Assembly: GCA_003427395.1 (NCBI GenBank)
Contig: BFEA01000445.1
Span: forward strand, 606,208 to 627,012
Length of the DNA: 20,805 bases
Source of the DNA: Chara braunii
Lineage: Eukaryota > Streptophyta > Charophyceae > Charales > Characeae
Reading direction: 5' to 3'
Every line of letters begins with the position of its first letter. Positions within the stretch are counted from its first letter, which is position 1. Under the pieces are notes generated by a model. The model searched no databases. It saw only the letters and a program-made list of their open reading frames with translations, and had not been told where the DNA came from. Shown here piece by piece: positions 6,255 to 14,331 of this stretch. The position numbers and the translations under genes were made by a program.

Positions 6255-6309
<55 letters not shown>
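6254..6309. repeat. (CTTT)n microsatellite
   Basis: A pure tetranucleotide array of about 14 units continues the polypyrimidine bias of the region to its left. Confidence 0.95.
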
Positions 6310-6780
6310 AATTTCTGGTGGCTCCCTTTCTCCCTTCGTTACAGTAACGGTGGCGTACCTGCTTTCTTGCTTAAAGTTGTCGTTTGTAGTTTCGACAACG
6401 TCTTCTCTTCATATACTAGTTCAGACTGAGTGGCCTCTTCTTGTCCTTCTGGGTATATGTTCCACAGTCTCCCACTAGAGCTGGTTAGTTAAGAATCCTT
6501 TTTTTTTTTTTTTTTTTAAATCCTGATTCAGTGTGACTGCAATCAGACTTGTCTCATTCACACTTTTCATGCATGTAAACAGCAACGCAGCAAACTGGCA
6601 ACATGCGCCCACTCAATACTCAGAGATATGGCATCCAGATAAGAGTTCACTTTCACTGGCTATGGCTACTCAGCGCCCACAACCCACTGTTCACACACAC
6701 CGGATCACCCTGGATATCCCACACGCATCACTCTGAACACTCACACAACACACACACACACTTCACTCTAAACTACAGCT
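6310..6780. other. No gene; T-tract at about 6499-6517
   Basis: Unique sequence holding an uninterrupted T run flanked by GAATCC and AAATCCTG, a short similarity that may again be a tail-only insertion. AC-rich stretches lie near 6690-6765. No coding or RNA gene signal. Confidence 0.5.
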
Positions 6781-7172
6781 ATGGCAGCTATGGCTGCCTC
6801 TACCGTATCGCTATGGCTGCACTTCGTCTCTCTCGCCCACTTCGTCCTCGGGCGTCACTGCGGACCTCCTTGCACAAGTCGCTGTGGCAGCGCTTCCGCA
6901 TGGCTCACGCAGGAATCAATGAATGGCTGTGCGCGGCCTCTTGATTTATACTTCTGTGACTCGTCGGTCTGCCCCTTTTCCCTGGCCCACGGTGCACACA
7001 GTCCCAGGCGGTACTTGCTTGACTCGACCGGACTGACTGGACTGGGACTGCTGACTCTGCGCGGTGGACTTCTACCACTTGCCCACTTGCCTCTGCCTAA
7101 ACGTGGGCAGCCTCGAAAGGCCACCACTGGGACCTTCTAGAAGGCCGTGGACTTGGCCTTTCGGTCCTGTCG
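6781..7172. other. No gene recognised
   Basis: GC-rich sequence with overlapping frames of about 90-120 codons on both strands and no domain. The palindrome CCTTCTAGAAGG lies near 7131. Nothing else is supportable. Confidence 0.45.
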
Positions 7173-7265
7173 CAGCTACGACTTTGACCCTTCAGGACTG
7201 GACCAGCTACGACCTTGACTCTTTGAGAAGCCTACAGNTACGACTTCTAGACCTGGCTGGACTCC
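7173..7265. repeat. Degenerate 31-bp tandem repeat, three units, contains the N
   Basis: CAGCTACGAC(T/C)TTGAC starts at 7173 and 7204, and its N-containing version (CAGNTACGACTT) at 7235, so the period is exactly 31 bp. The unknown base at 7238 corresponds to C in both other units. Unit ends are diverged, so this is an old array. Confidence 0.75.
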
Positions 7266-7321
7266 TACTGGACAGGTCTACAGATCGAACCCCGACGGCC
7301 GACGGACCCTACGACGACCTA

Positions 7322-7470
7322 CCAACTGTTACGAAACACACAGGTAGCAGGTTCAACTCTCGGGGGCTACACAGATACTGTACACAGGTAAGGTAAGGGC
7401 TAGGGATCGAACCCTGGGATCTGCGTCAGCTACTGCAAACTGGTGAATACCGTTTCAGTGACACAAGCAA
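7322..7470. other. Pol III B-box motifs; possible tRNA-derived remnants
   Basis: GGTTCAACTCT (7350-7360, plus) and a perfect B-box consensus GGTTCGATCCC on the minus strand (7403-7413) lie 40 bp apart. Upstream of the minus-strand box (near 7455-7470) a sequence only loosely resembles an A box. A partial anticodon-like stem is visible, but no complete tRNA fold forms. Decayed tRNA-derived SINE heads in opposite orientations are one reading, and chance is another. Confidence 0.2.
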
Positions 7471-7479
7471 CACACTATT

Positions 7480-8240
7480 GCCATAATTCAGGTCTGACAG
7501 ATCTGATGCCCAGACCATGGAGAGTTTGGAACAAGGGGACAGGGACCGACGAGCCGGCCAGCTCATCAGGGTAAGGGTGTTGGAGAATCAGAGGCACAAG
7601 AAATGGGTGTATGAATCTGCCCCTCCAGTAAGTAGACCCTTTGGACCCAGCAGAGAGGGAATGGCAGGGCGCCAAGAGCATTCCCATGTGGGAATAAAAT
7701 ACACACTGTCAGTGAAAGGGGGTGAACTAACCCGACAGCACACTGCCCCTCCCACCTCACACAAGTCTTCACATTCACTGCACATGGGAAAGGGACTCCC
7801 CCCTCCATGCATCTGCTGTGCAGGACGTGAGGTGGGCGTCATACACCAACCTCATGCCCACAGTGCACAGAGCCTCCGCCGTTGCCTTCCCACACCAGAC
7901 TGGCCAGTTTCGTGCACAGACCTAGAACAGAAACTTTAAGGCACCGTATCCTATCTTGACTATGCTCTTATTATGGCAGATCCGCTCAGCCAGCCAGTCT
8001 GAGAGCAACACTGGAACACTGCCTTCGCACATGCCCGATGGTGACACAGCTATGGCGCCGGTGGGACTCAGCATGGCACTTTCTGGCAAGGGAGCATCTG
8101 CCCTGGGACCCGGCGCTTATCGTGCTCGGCAAGCATACTCCGCAAACCAGACAGACGACGGGACGCCTTCACAACAAACCTTTTCGCCTACATCTGACTA
8201 ACGATTCTCAGACTGCTACTAGCCCGGGGAATGAGATCAT
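7480..8240. other. No gene recognised
   Basis: Balanced composition with a 140-codon plus-strand frame (7517-7939) that lacks any recognisable motif and is overlapped by minus-strand frames of 70-84 codons. I cannot support a coding call. Confidence 0.4.
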
Positions 8241-8283
8241 GCTTCTTTGAGCGCAATGGGTGTGCATTCTGGATTTCTACAGG

Positions 8284-8501
8284 CACGGGAGGAGATCATC
8301 ACCACGATCACCAACCAAATGCAGGCGGCATGGAAGGCCATGATGATGACGAAACAGCAACTGCGAAGTGCAAAGGACCAAACGGAGCAGCCGCAATGTC
8401 TGGCCCTATTGCACACGTCGATCTGGCAGGACAAAAATCGTCCACTTGTTGAACTAGACAGCCAGAACAATATCCACTGGAAGGCGCTGGGTGGCAACTG
8501 A
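8284..8501 (+). CDS. Possible coding exon fragment, unknown protein
   Basis: The frame from the acceptor-like TTTCTACAG at about 8275-8283 runs 72 codons to the TGA at 8499-8501. It starts AREEIITTITNQMQAAWKAM and stays Gln-, Lys- and Met-rich, with the look of an amphipathic helix. That composition is more protein-like than most frames here and could be a remnant of a retroelement gag or a host exon. There is no conserved motif, no neighbouring exon that I can join to it, and a competing minus-strand frame, so this is a weak suggestion. Confidence 0.13.
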
Positions 8502-9060
8502 AACCGCCTGGCAGCGCCTGCCCTTGTCCCATTTTCAGCTTCCAGATCCGGACCAGAACTTCATCCTTATCTCCTCCTCAGAGTCCTCACCCGTAGTGAA
8601 ATCGGTCAGGCTGTCAAAATCAGTAAACTCACACAGGACAGGAGTATGTACCTGACAGTGTCTCCAAGGTAGTCGACGACAGTCCTATGCCAACACCAGC
8701 CCGGCCCCTTCCCCGCAGACCCCTCCCCTTAAACCCTGGCATCCTCTCCCCCTCCCTCCTACCCAGCTTGGCCCTCATCTGCACTTTCTCGATTTATAGA
8801 ACTCGAACTTTGCCTGAAGAAGAAACCCCTGGGCGCCGTCCAAAACGACCGCTGCACGACCTCTGCCAGTGCAGGATACCGCTGGACGCTCGGTGTTTGC
8901 CTCTACTGCGACCGCCTAAACGATCAAGTCAGTCTTACGACAATGACCGCACCCTTCTGCTCCATATTCCCATGGTGACCCCCTCTACACTGCTCTTACC
9001 CCAAAAAGGTCGTCGACATTTCCCGATCGGGAACCCCGCTGTGCGCCAAAAATGCAACCG
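8502..9060. other. No gene recognised
   Basis: C-rich sequence. The plus-strand frame 8687-9067 (126 codons) is Pro/Arg/Leu-rich, as expected from base composition, and shows no domain. Confidence 0.4.
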
Positions 9061-9085
9061 AGTATAGCGCAGCCTCCTGGCTGCG

Positions 9086-9187
9086 AATTCAAAACGTAAA
9101 AGAAAAGTAAAAAAAAGGCACGCACTACATTTCTGTAATTCAAAACCTAAAAGAAAAAAAAAAAAAGGCACACACTTCTTTCCTGTC
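9086..9187. repeat. 51-bp tandem duplication with internal A-tracts
   Basis: AATTCAAAAC(G/C)TAAAAGAAAA starts at 9086 and 9137. Both units continue through an A-rich tract into GGCAC(G/A)CACT and end TTTC(C/T)TG. The period is 51 bp, with about eight differences, several in the A-tract. Confidence 0.85.
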
Positions 9188-9354
9188 CAAATGGCGACGG
9201 TCTTATTCCTAAACTACAAAGCAGTACGCTAGAAACGAGGCCTGCCTCTTTTTGTACCTCTTCTTGCGCAATGCCCTACCTCTGCTGAAAGCTGTGCTTG
9301 GTGCTTCAGTGGTCAGATACACTGCCCTCAAAGCTGGTCAGACAGCCGCCATGC

Positions 9355-9403
9355 TCCTTTTCTTTTTCTTCTTTTCTTTTCCTTTTTTCTCTCTTTTTAG
9401 AGT
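9355..9403. repeat. Polypyrimidine tract
   Basis: An almost uninterrupted C/T run of about 45 bp ends TCTCTCTTTTTAG. It would make a good 3' splice-site polypyrimidine tract on the plus strand, but no supported exon follows. Confidence 0.6.
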
Positions 9404-9740
9404 TGATATAACTGAAGCAGGTCCTTCTGGGCAGCCCATGAATCTGACAGCCACACAGATAAGAGCTCTGCTTTTTTTTTGTGTGTGTGCTGTCTGGGCC
9501 GCCGCACTAGTCTACATCTAGTGCCCCTGGACCCTTTTCCCGATTCTCTGTCTCGGTTTAGCATTACTACCGAATGACATTCAGATGAATGGCGAGAGAA
9601 AACGCTCAAAACCAGACAGTGTTCACTTCGACAGTCCTTTTCCGAACTTTCCGGGACTCAAAGACCGTGGTCGACTGTACAAAAAAATGATGGCATGGAC
9701 TGCGAAGGGCTGTGCAGACCTCAGTGAACAGCTTCTGCCC

Positions 9741-9844
9741 TTCCGATTTTTTTATTATTATTTTTTTTTTTTGGGACCATTTGTCAATTTATGTGTGTCA
9801 TCCTTGCGCAGGGGGCCATCCTATCTTGCCTAGGATTCCGATTT
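9741..9844 (-). pseudogene. U6 snRNA retropseudogene, poly(A) tail and TSD (copy 2)
   Basis: On the minus strand, 9773-9827 matches the 3' half of U6 snRNA: AAGAT, ATGGCCCC (one extra C), TGCGCAAGGATGACAC, CATAAAT and the end ACAAATGGTCC. A 26-nt A-rich tail follows (plus-strand T tract 9747-9772, with a TAATAATA interruption). The identical 9-mer TTCCGATTT flanks the insert at 9741-9749 and 9836-9844. Its last T residues may belong partly to the tail. About 8 nt of unknown origin precede the U6 part. The 5' half of U6, including the ACAGAGA box, is absent, and the AGC triad is mutated, so it cannot function in splicing. The structure fits 5'-truncated target-primed reverse transcription by a LINE-type enzyme. 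Confidence 0.88.
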
Positions 9845-9849
9845 GTGAT

Positions 9850-10025
9850 GTACTCATTTGACACTGTTTGCTGCGTAATATGGGTTGCAATCTCATGTAT
9901 GTGTCACACTTAACGCCAATGTATGCACTTGTGAACCGTCTTGGAGTCCATTGACTGGGAGTGAGTGAGCACGAGTTCGAGGCTTAAGCGGTGCTTGAGC
10001 AGCGGGTAGGAAGGAGATGACCAAG
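9850..10025. other. No feature recognised
   Basis: Unique sequence. GGGTTGCAATC near 9883 is only loosely B-box-like and lacks an A box partner. Confidence 0.4.
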
Positions 10026-10029
10026 GGTT

Positions 10030-10310
10030 ACGACGAATCGGAACAAAGTGGAGGGATGGGCGATTGGACATGATTCGCATCGGAGAGCAGAGTCGTGTGA
10101 AGACAGGGACATGGTCGGCGGTAACCACCGCGACGACGAACGAGACAACAGACGAACAGGGTCTCCGGACCGTGGCAGGCGGGACAGTCAAGAGGAGTAG
10201 AGACCCAAAGGGAAGGTCCAGGGGACATGAGACCAGGCACTATCATTGGGCAGGCGGTGCTCCGCAACGTGGACCTCCCGAGTGTTTCAGATGCAAGCCG
10301 GTCCGACTCT
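10030..10310 (+). pseudogene. Doubtful gag-like remnant, Arg/Asp-rich with CFRC
   Basis: One frame (about 10027-10197) contains RDDERDNRRTGSPDRGRRD and then stops at a TAG. A second frame continues past the stop with PQRGPPECFRC near 10270-10300. Arg/Asp-rich linkers followed by a C-x2-C zinc knuckle are common in LTR-retrotransposon gag proteins. Here the His and third Cys of a CCHC knuckle are missing, and a stop plus a frame change separate the parts. No protease, RT or integrase motif follows. Chance composition is a serious alternative. Confidence 0.17.
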
Positions 10311-10539
10311 TGCAGATTTTAGACAGACCCAACGACCTGTAGACAGATGGAAGCCCATGGGTACACCTGCCCGCTGGAATTCAATTGTCGAAGGCAATCG
10401 TTGTCACCATCCAGGGAGTGACGGCGGCCATCGATCGAGAAACCGGCGACTCGTACGAAGGTGGATGAACTTGGCCACAGCGCAGCATCCATGCCAGGGA
10501 TCGTGACAACGAGTAAAGGGTGGGAGGGCCTCTCATAGG

Positions 10540-10665
10540 GGGCCGGTTAGGCAATACATCGGGATGATCAAATGGTTAGGTGCTGACGGGCCTGCCATAT
10601 GCCTACTGGTAGCCAGCCTCTACAACCACCTGGACTCCCTTTGAAAGGAAGAAAAAAGCAGAAAA
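10540..10665 (+). mobile_element. Short retroposon, copy B (A-rich tail)
   Basis: The block CATATGCCT...CCAGCCTCTACAACCACCTGG (about 10597-10634) aligns to the minus-strand copy at 13253-13387 (CATATGTCT...CCAGCGTCTACAACAACCTGG). It is followed by a degenerate A/G-rich tail (10640-10667). The upstream part, including ATAGGGGGCC, aligns more loosely. No TSD was found, and the eroded tail suggests an older insertion than the other two copies. Confidence 0.55.
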
Positions 10666-10667
10666 AA

Positions 10668-10920
10668 CTGACGACCACAGACAATCAGCGTAACCCGAGC
10701 AAGTCCGAAGAGTGGGGGGGGCCTAGTCTTGCTTTCGAGAACCTTTCAGTGTGGCCACGGCCCACAAGGCCATGAGATATTCAGATCATCTGGTCTGAAC
10801 CCCCCCCAAGTATGAACCCCCACGAAGCCGGACCTGTTTGCAGAGGTGCAGAAAATCGTGTTCGGCTTTGAGGAAAAACTCCCGCCTTCTGGTGGGGCCA
10901 ATCACATTTCCTCAACCCCA
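10668..10920. other. No gene recognised
   Basis: Unique mid-GC sequence with short G and C homopolymers. The 164-codon plus-strand frame starting at 10846 owes most of its length to the 135-bp duplication downstream. Confidence 0.45.
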
Positions 10921-11190
10921 CATCTCCACAAACACGTCCAGATTCTGGCACTGAAGAAACTCGACACTGGGCCTGCGGCAGGGTCCCACTGCTGCTTGTT
11001 TTTCATATTCCGGGCTCCTGATGACGAAGACCATGCAGGGTCCCCCTCTAAAGTCCATCTCCACAATCACGTCCAGATTCTGGCACTGAAGAAACTCGAC
11101 ACTGTGCCTGCGGCAGGGTCCCACTGCTGCTTGGTTTTCATATTCCGGGCTCCTGATGACGAAGACCATGCAGGGTCCCCCTCTAAAGTC
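10921..11190. repeat. 135-bp tandem duplication
   Basis: Two copies (10921-11055 and 11056-11190) of a 135-bp unit beginning CATCTCCACAA are more than 95% identical by eye. Because 135 is a multiple of three, an ORF stays open and shows two 45-residue repeats. The unit's start (CATCTCC-CAAACACGTCCAGATT) matches the right arm of the foldback at 1801-1824. This marks it as repeat DNA, not a coding domain. Confidence 0.92.
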
Positions 11191-11312
11191 CGTTTTTTCA
11201 TTTCAGGCTGCAGATTATGCACATCTACAACCAGACTAAGTCTTCAGAGAAGTATCCTCTGCGCGACCGAGTTTCCGCGCAAAACAAAACTACCAGTCCC
11301 ATCTCTTCATCG

Positions 11313-11413
11313 GGGGCAGGGTCCCACTTGCGCAAATTAGGAGGGATATTAACCGTTGGTCTTTGCTATCTACGGTCAGTATCTCTTAATTGGTGCAAGT
11401 GGGACCTAGCCCC
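11313..11413. mobile_element. Foldback element, about 43-nt arms
   Basis: 11313-11343 (GGTCCCACTTGC central) pairs with 11383-11413 with five mismatches in 31. Pairing resumes inward (ATTAACCGT with ACGGTCAGTAT) to about 11356 and 11372, leaving a loop of about 15 nt. The GCAGGGTCCCACT block also occurs in both units of the adjacent tandem duplication (10979 and 11114), so the foldback and the duplication share ancestry. Confidence 0.65.
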
Positions 11414-11700
11414 GGGACACAACCATCAAGAATCGGTGGACCCTTGCCGGATCCAACAGCTACGCAAGCAAAAAAACCCGACGTCATGTGTCCAATATAC
11501 GCCAGTTCTCCATTTCGGCCCGTTGAACTGCATCTCTACGGCCAGAAACTGAGCGCCGGATTAGGTGGTCCCCACAGTCAGTGACCTCGATCTGAACCCA
11601 TTCAGTCCGCCGATTTATTTCATTTTTCTTACTTGTTTCGTTTCGCCGATTCACGCACGATAGGATTCAAATAACGCGAAGCGGATAACACTTTGGTTTG
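11414..11700. other. No gene recognised
   Basis: Unique sequence with overlapping short frames and no motif. Confidence 0.45.
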
Positions 11701-12002
11701 CTCATTGGTTTTAAATTGTTGGCCCTTCTACAGAACGAAGAGCCGTCAAAAATTGACGTAGGCTGCTTAGTGTGCCCAACCCACGGTATTCTTTAGTAAA
11801 AGGCGAAAGAATAGTACGCCAGTTGAGCTGGACACGCAGCTAGGTAATTTTTGTTTATACCAGGAGAGTATATATAAGACTGGAGGCCCGCCCGCGGAGG
11901 TGCTGAGCTTTGGTTACAGTTATGGGTCCACAGTGCTTGGTCTGCATTTCCACGTCGTCTGTCCCTCCATCCTGTCCTTGTTTTCATTCTTGACTTGCGC
12001 AA
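11701..12002 (+). promoter_or_regulatory. Promoter-like segment with TATA box and splice-donor-like end
   Basis: TATATATAAG (11869-11878) is followed after a GC-rich stretch by a possible first exon ending CGCAAG/GTGAGAAA at 12002. Upstream are an inverted CCAAT box (ATTGG, 11704-11708) and TGACGT (about 11754), a bZIP-type motif common in plant promoters. The first ATG (11922) opens only 23 codons, so any transcript would have a short leader ORF or be noncoding. These motifs are individually common. The combined order, not any one of them, is the evidence. An LTR promoter is an alternative. Confidence 0.28.
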
Positions 12003-12340
12003 GGTGAGAAAGAAAGAAAAAAGTAGCGTGTATCATCCCACAGTTTAAGAGAAAATACAATCACTTTTGGTGACTAAATGGAAGCGAGACGCCTGGGCTC
12101 TTGTTCTTGTTGTATTTTTTCTTTCTTCGAGTTGTATGCACTATCAACTATCAAAAATCAATGGCTGGAAAGCACCGCTCGATAACCTTAGGGCGTACGC
12201 ACACTAGCACTATCATAAATGTATTCGACTGCGTTTAGGGCCTGACGTGTATGCATCTCGCCACAATTGCGTCCAAAAACAAGTAAAAAAGTGTGGCCCG
12301 GATGCAAACCCCTTCCTATATGGAAGGTTCAGTTCGGGGC
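12003..12340. other. No gene recognised
   Basis: AT-leaning unique sequence after the donor-like site. It could be intron, but no acceptor and second exon can be supported. Confidence 0.4.
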
Positions 12341-12374
12341 ATACTCACGTGCGGGTAGCAAAACAGCAAAATAT

Positions 12375-12491
12375 GGGCCTCCCTCCACTACTCTCCAGAT
12401 GCACAAAAGACAAAAACTATGCCCATGTATAGTTCCGTGTTCTAAAAGAAGATTCATTTTCGTTTTCCACATTTGTTGGAGAGTAGTGGAG
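12375..12491. mobile_element. Foldback element, GGGCCTC family
   Basis: CTCCACTACTCTCC (12383-12396) pairs perfectly with 12478-12491. The left arm begins GGGCCTCCCTCC (12375) and carries the family core AGATGCACAAAAG (12397-12409). Weaker inverted similarity outside (CAGCAAAAT at about 12365 with ATTTTGCTG at about 12532) suggests a larger element of roughly 200 bp. The family relation to 1701-1866 and 1933-2059, about 10 kb away, supports a dispersed element. Confidence 0.62.
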
Positions 12492-12650
12492 CCAGGACCC
12501 TATGCCTCGTTCGCTACCCCCTGTTTGCCATTTTGCTGTGCTCAGCAGTCGCAAAGGGGTTACCTTGTCAAATTGGAAAAGACAAGGCCTCTGCCCCATG
12601 CCATATCGGAAATTGGCCCCGTGTGCGGGGACAAAGTGGAAGAAGTTGAG

Positions 12651-12866
12651 GGATGCCTGCAATTCTCTTCTGCTTCTGCGAGGGATGCCTGCAATTCTCT
12701 TCTGCTTCTGCGAGGGATGCCTGCACCTCTCTTCTGCTTCTGCAAGGGATGCCTGCACCTCTCTTCTGCTTCCGCGAGGGATGCCTGCAATTCTCTTCTG
12801 CTTCTGCGAGGGATGCCTGCAATTCTCTTCTGCTTCTGCGAGGGATGACTGCGATTCTCTTCTGTG
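12651..12866. repeat. 32-bp minisatellite, about 6.7 units
   Basis: GGATGCCTGCAATTCTCTTC starts at 12651, 12683, 12715, 12747, 12779, 12811 and 12843, exactly every 32 bp. Units differ at few positions (AATT or ACCT; CTTCTG or CTTCCG), and the last is diverged and truncated. Because 32 is not a multiple of three, all three plus frames and all three minus frames stay open with frame-rotated repeats. The ORFs of 80-200 codons crossing it are artefacts. Confidence 0.97.
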
Positions 12867-13223
12867 AGCTCGCAGATTCGGGGAAAGAAATGCAACCACC
12901 TCTAGAGCTGCTGGCAAATTGCCCTGGCCCTGCAGGCAGGCCGGTGCAGGCAGGCCGTTGACATTTGCAGCAGCAGTTGCAGATTTGGTGGATAGGAGAG
13001 CAAAGAGTGACTGCAAAACCAGACCGAATTTAGCAATTTTGCCAAAACACTTGAAAAAAGCCCTTTAAGTTAGTGTGAGGAGGCCCTTGTTCAGGGAAAA
13101 GGCAAAGGGCCAATCCAAGCAGGCCACACTCTGCTAGCCCTGCCACCCCCCTAAACCAGGATCATGACCTCTGAAGGGGATCCAGAATGATGCCACTCTG
13201 TCTGTGCTGCAGCTGTCCAAACT
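12867..13223. other. No gene recognised
   Basis: Unique sequence with a small duplicate of GCAGGCAGGCCG (about 12931 and 12946). No supported ORF or RNA. Confidence 0.5.
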
Positions 13224-13399
13224 GCCTTGAAGATTTTTTTTATTTTTTTTTTAAAGAAAGCCCAGGTTGTTGTAGACGCTGGATTACAGACATATGAGAG
13301 TCACCTTTGGCACTTGGCCATGTGGTAGAGGCCCCCTAATCCTATAGGACTCCCTCCCAACCTACCTCTTTCGTAATTTCTCCCGGCGCCTTGAAGATT
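13224..13399 (-). mobile_element. Short retroposon, copy C: complete, with poly(A) and 12-bp TSD
   Basis: The 12-mer GCCTTGAAGATT occurs exactly at 13224-13235 and 13388-13399. Between them, on the minus strand, lie about 135 bp of body ending CTACAACAACCTGGGCTTTC and an A-rich tail (plus T-tract 13236-13252). The 3' end matches the plus-strand copies at 1557 and 10617. This copy defines the element: about 135 bp plus tail, no ORF, and poly(A)-dependent mobilisation. I could not find a convincing A/B box, so it may derive from a non-tRNA Pol III or a Pol II transcript, or be 5' truncated. Confidence 0.82.
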
Positions 13400-13441
13400 C
13401 TTGATTCCTGCATAGAAAATGTACTTCACAACTTCTCAAAC

Positions 13442-13474
13442 AAAGAACAAAAAGAAAACAAAAAAAAAAAAAAT
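13442..13474. repeat. A-rich tract
   Basis: An A-rich stretch with a run of about 14 A's (near 13460-13473) precedes ATGAAAACGAG. It lies between two retroposed insertions. No TSD was detected. Confidence 0.6.
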
Positions 13475-13513
13475 GAAAACGAGAAGGATAGTGCTCAATT
13501 AAAGAAAAAGGAT

Positions 13514-13659
13514 TACCCATTCTCTTCTTTTTTTTTTTTTTTTTTTTTTTTGTACATACTCATGCGACTCCCATCCTACCACCCTCCCGATATATCTCCT
13601 GGCGCAACCCCACTCCTTTTCTATCTTACCTCACGTGATGAACAACCGTACCCATTCTC
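13514..13659 (-). mobile_element. Second retroposed insertion with poly(A) and 11-bp TSD
   Basis: TACCCATTCTC is repeated exactly at 13514-13524 and 13649-13659. The intervening minus-strand insert is about 100 bp plus a poly(A) tail of about 24 nt (plus T-tract ending 13551). About 45 nt of it (around 13565-13605) resemble the 5' part of the neighbouring retroposon copy C and its flank (13348-13390), sharing GACTCCC, CCTACC and TCTCC-GGCGC. The 3' end differs from the conserved tail. It may be a truncated relative, a read-through product or a partly duplicated locus. Confidence 0.7.
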
Positions 13660-14330
13660 AGTAGGCCACCAGTTCACAGGAGCTTAAATTGATGAAGCTT
13701 CGGTTGAAGGCTCGCAAGCCTGCAGCTCCACCTTTTGAAAGTGGCTGGCCTGCCACTTCAGCTACCGGCGCAGGCTCAAATCGAAACCTTATTTCCACAT
13801 ATGCCAGTAAAAGCACTACTTAGGTTCGTGTGTAGCTGGTGGTTTAATGTGCAATTTCTGAGAGATTCTGAAAAGAATAAAACCTGACAGCAATGGATGG
13901 GTTAGCAATAATTGCTGGACACTGCATCTTTAGTCACACTGGGGTCACATTCACTTAAGACTCTAGCATTGGTGGGTTAGCAATTGCTGGACACTGACTC
14001 TTTAGTCACATTTACTTGAGAACCTTCCTGTTGTCTTGCCCTCATTTTTTTACTTTTTTTTTTGGGCCTCAATATCACTCTCTTCCCATTTGACTGTACC
14101 TCAATATCGCTCTCTTCCGTTTGACCTTGTCATACCGTTGTTCCCATGTTGACGTTATTCCCTACCACCAATTCACTTCTTTTATTTTATTTTATTTTTT
14201 ATAGGCCGACAAGGGTCAGAGAGAGAAAGTAATCTTGTTGATTATGAAAAGACACTTCGACTGTACAATCCTAGCAAGCTAGTCTTAATATCATCCATAC
14301 TGGAGTTGATTTGAGAGTTGGAATGGGTGG
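13660..14330. other. No gene; 50-bp partial direct repeat
   Basis: Mostly unique. GGTTAGCAAT...TTGCTGGACACTG and TTTAGTCACA occur at about 13899-13937 and 13975-14010, a degenerate tandem duplication. CCTCAATATC(A/G)CTCTCTTCC is duplicated at about 14067 and 14099. No coding signal. Confidence 0.6.
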
Positions 14331-14331
14331 C

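Noticed and set aside
7681-7800. Inverted repeat TTCCCATGTG ... CACATGGGAA
   Set aside because: Ten paired bases 100 nt apart are within chance expectation for 20 kb, and pairing does not continue convincingly inward.
11600-12100. Solo LTR or LTR retrotransposon
   Set aside because: No paired copy, TG...CA termini, primer-binding site or polypurine tract could be identified.
12267-13016. Repeat protein with 10-11 residue units on either strand
   Set aside because: Created by the 32-bp minisatellite, which is open in every frame.
13552-13600. Third U6 snRNA fragment (TAGGATG and TCGCAT on the minus strand)
   Set aside because: The match is short and needs an insertion. The same stretch aligns better to the neighbouring retroposon.
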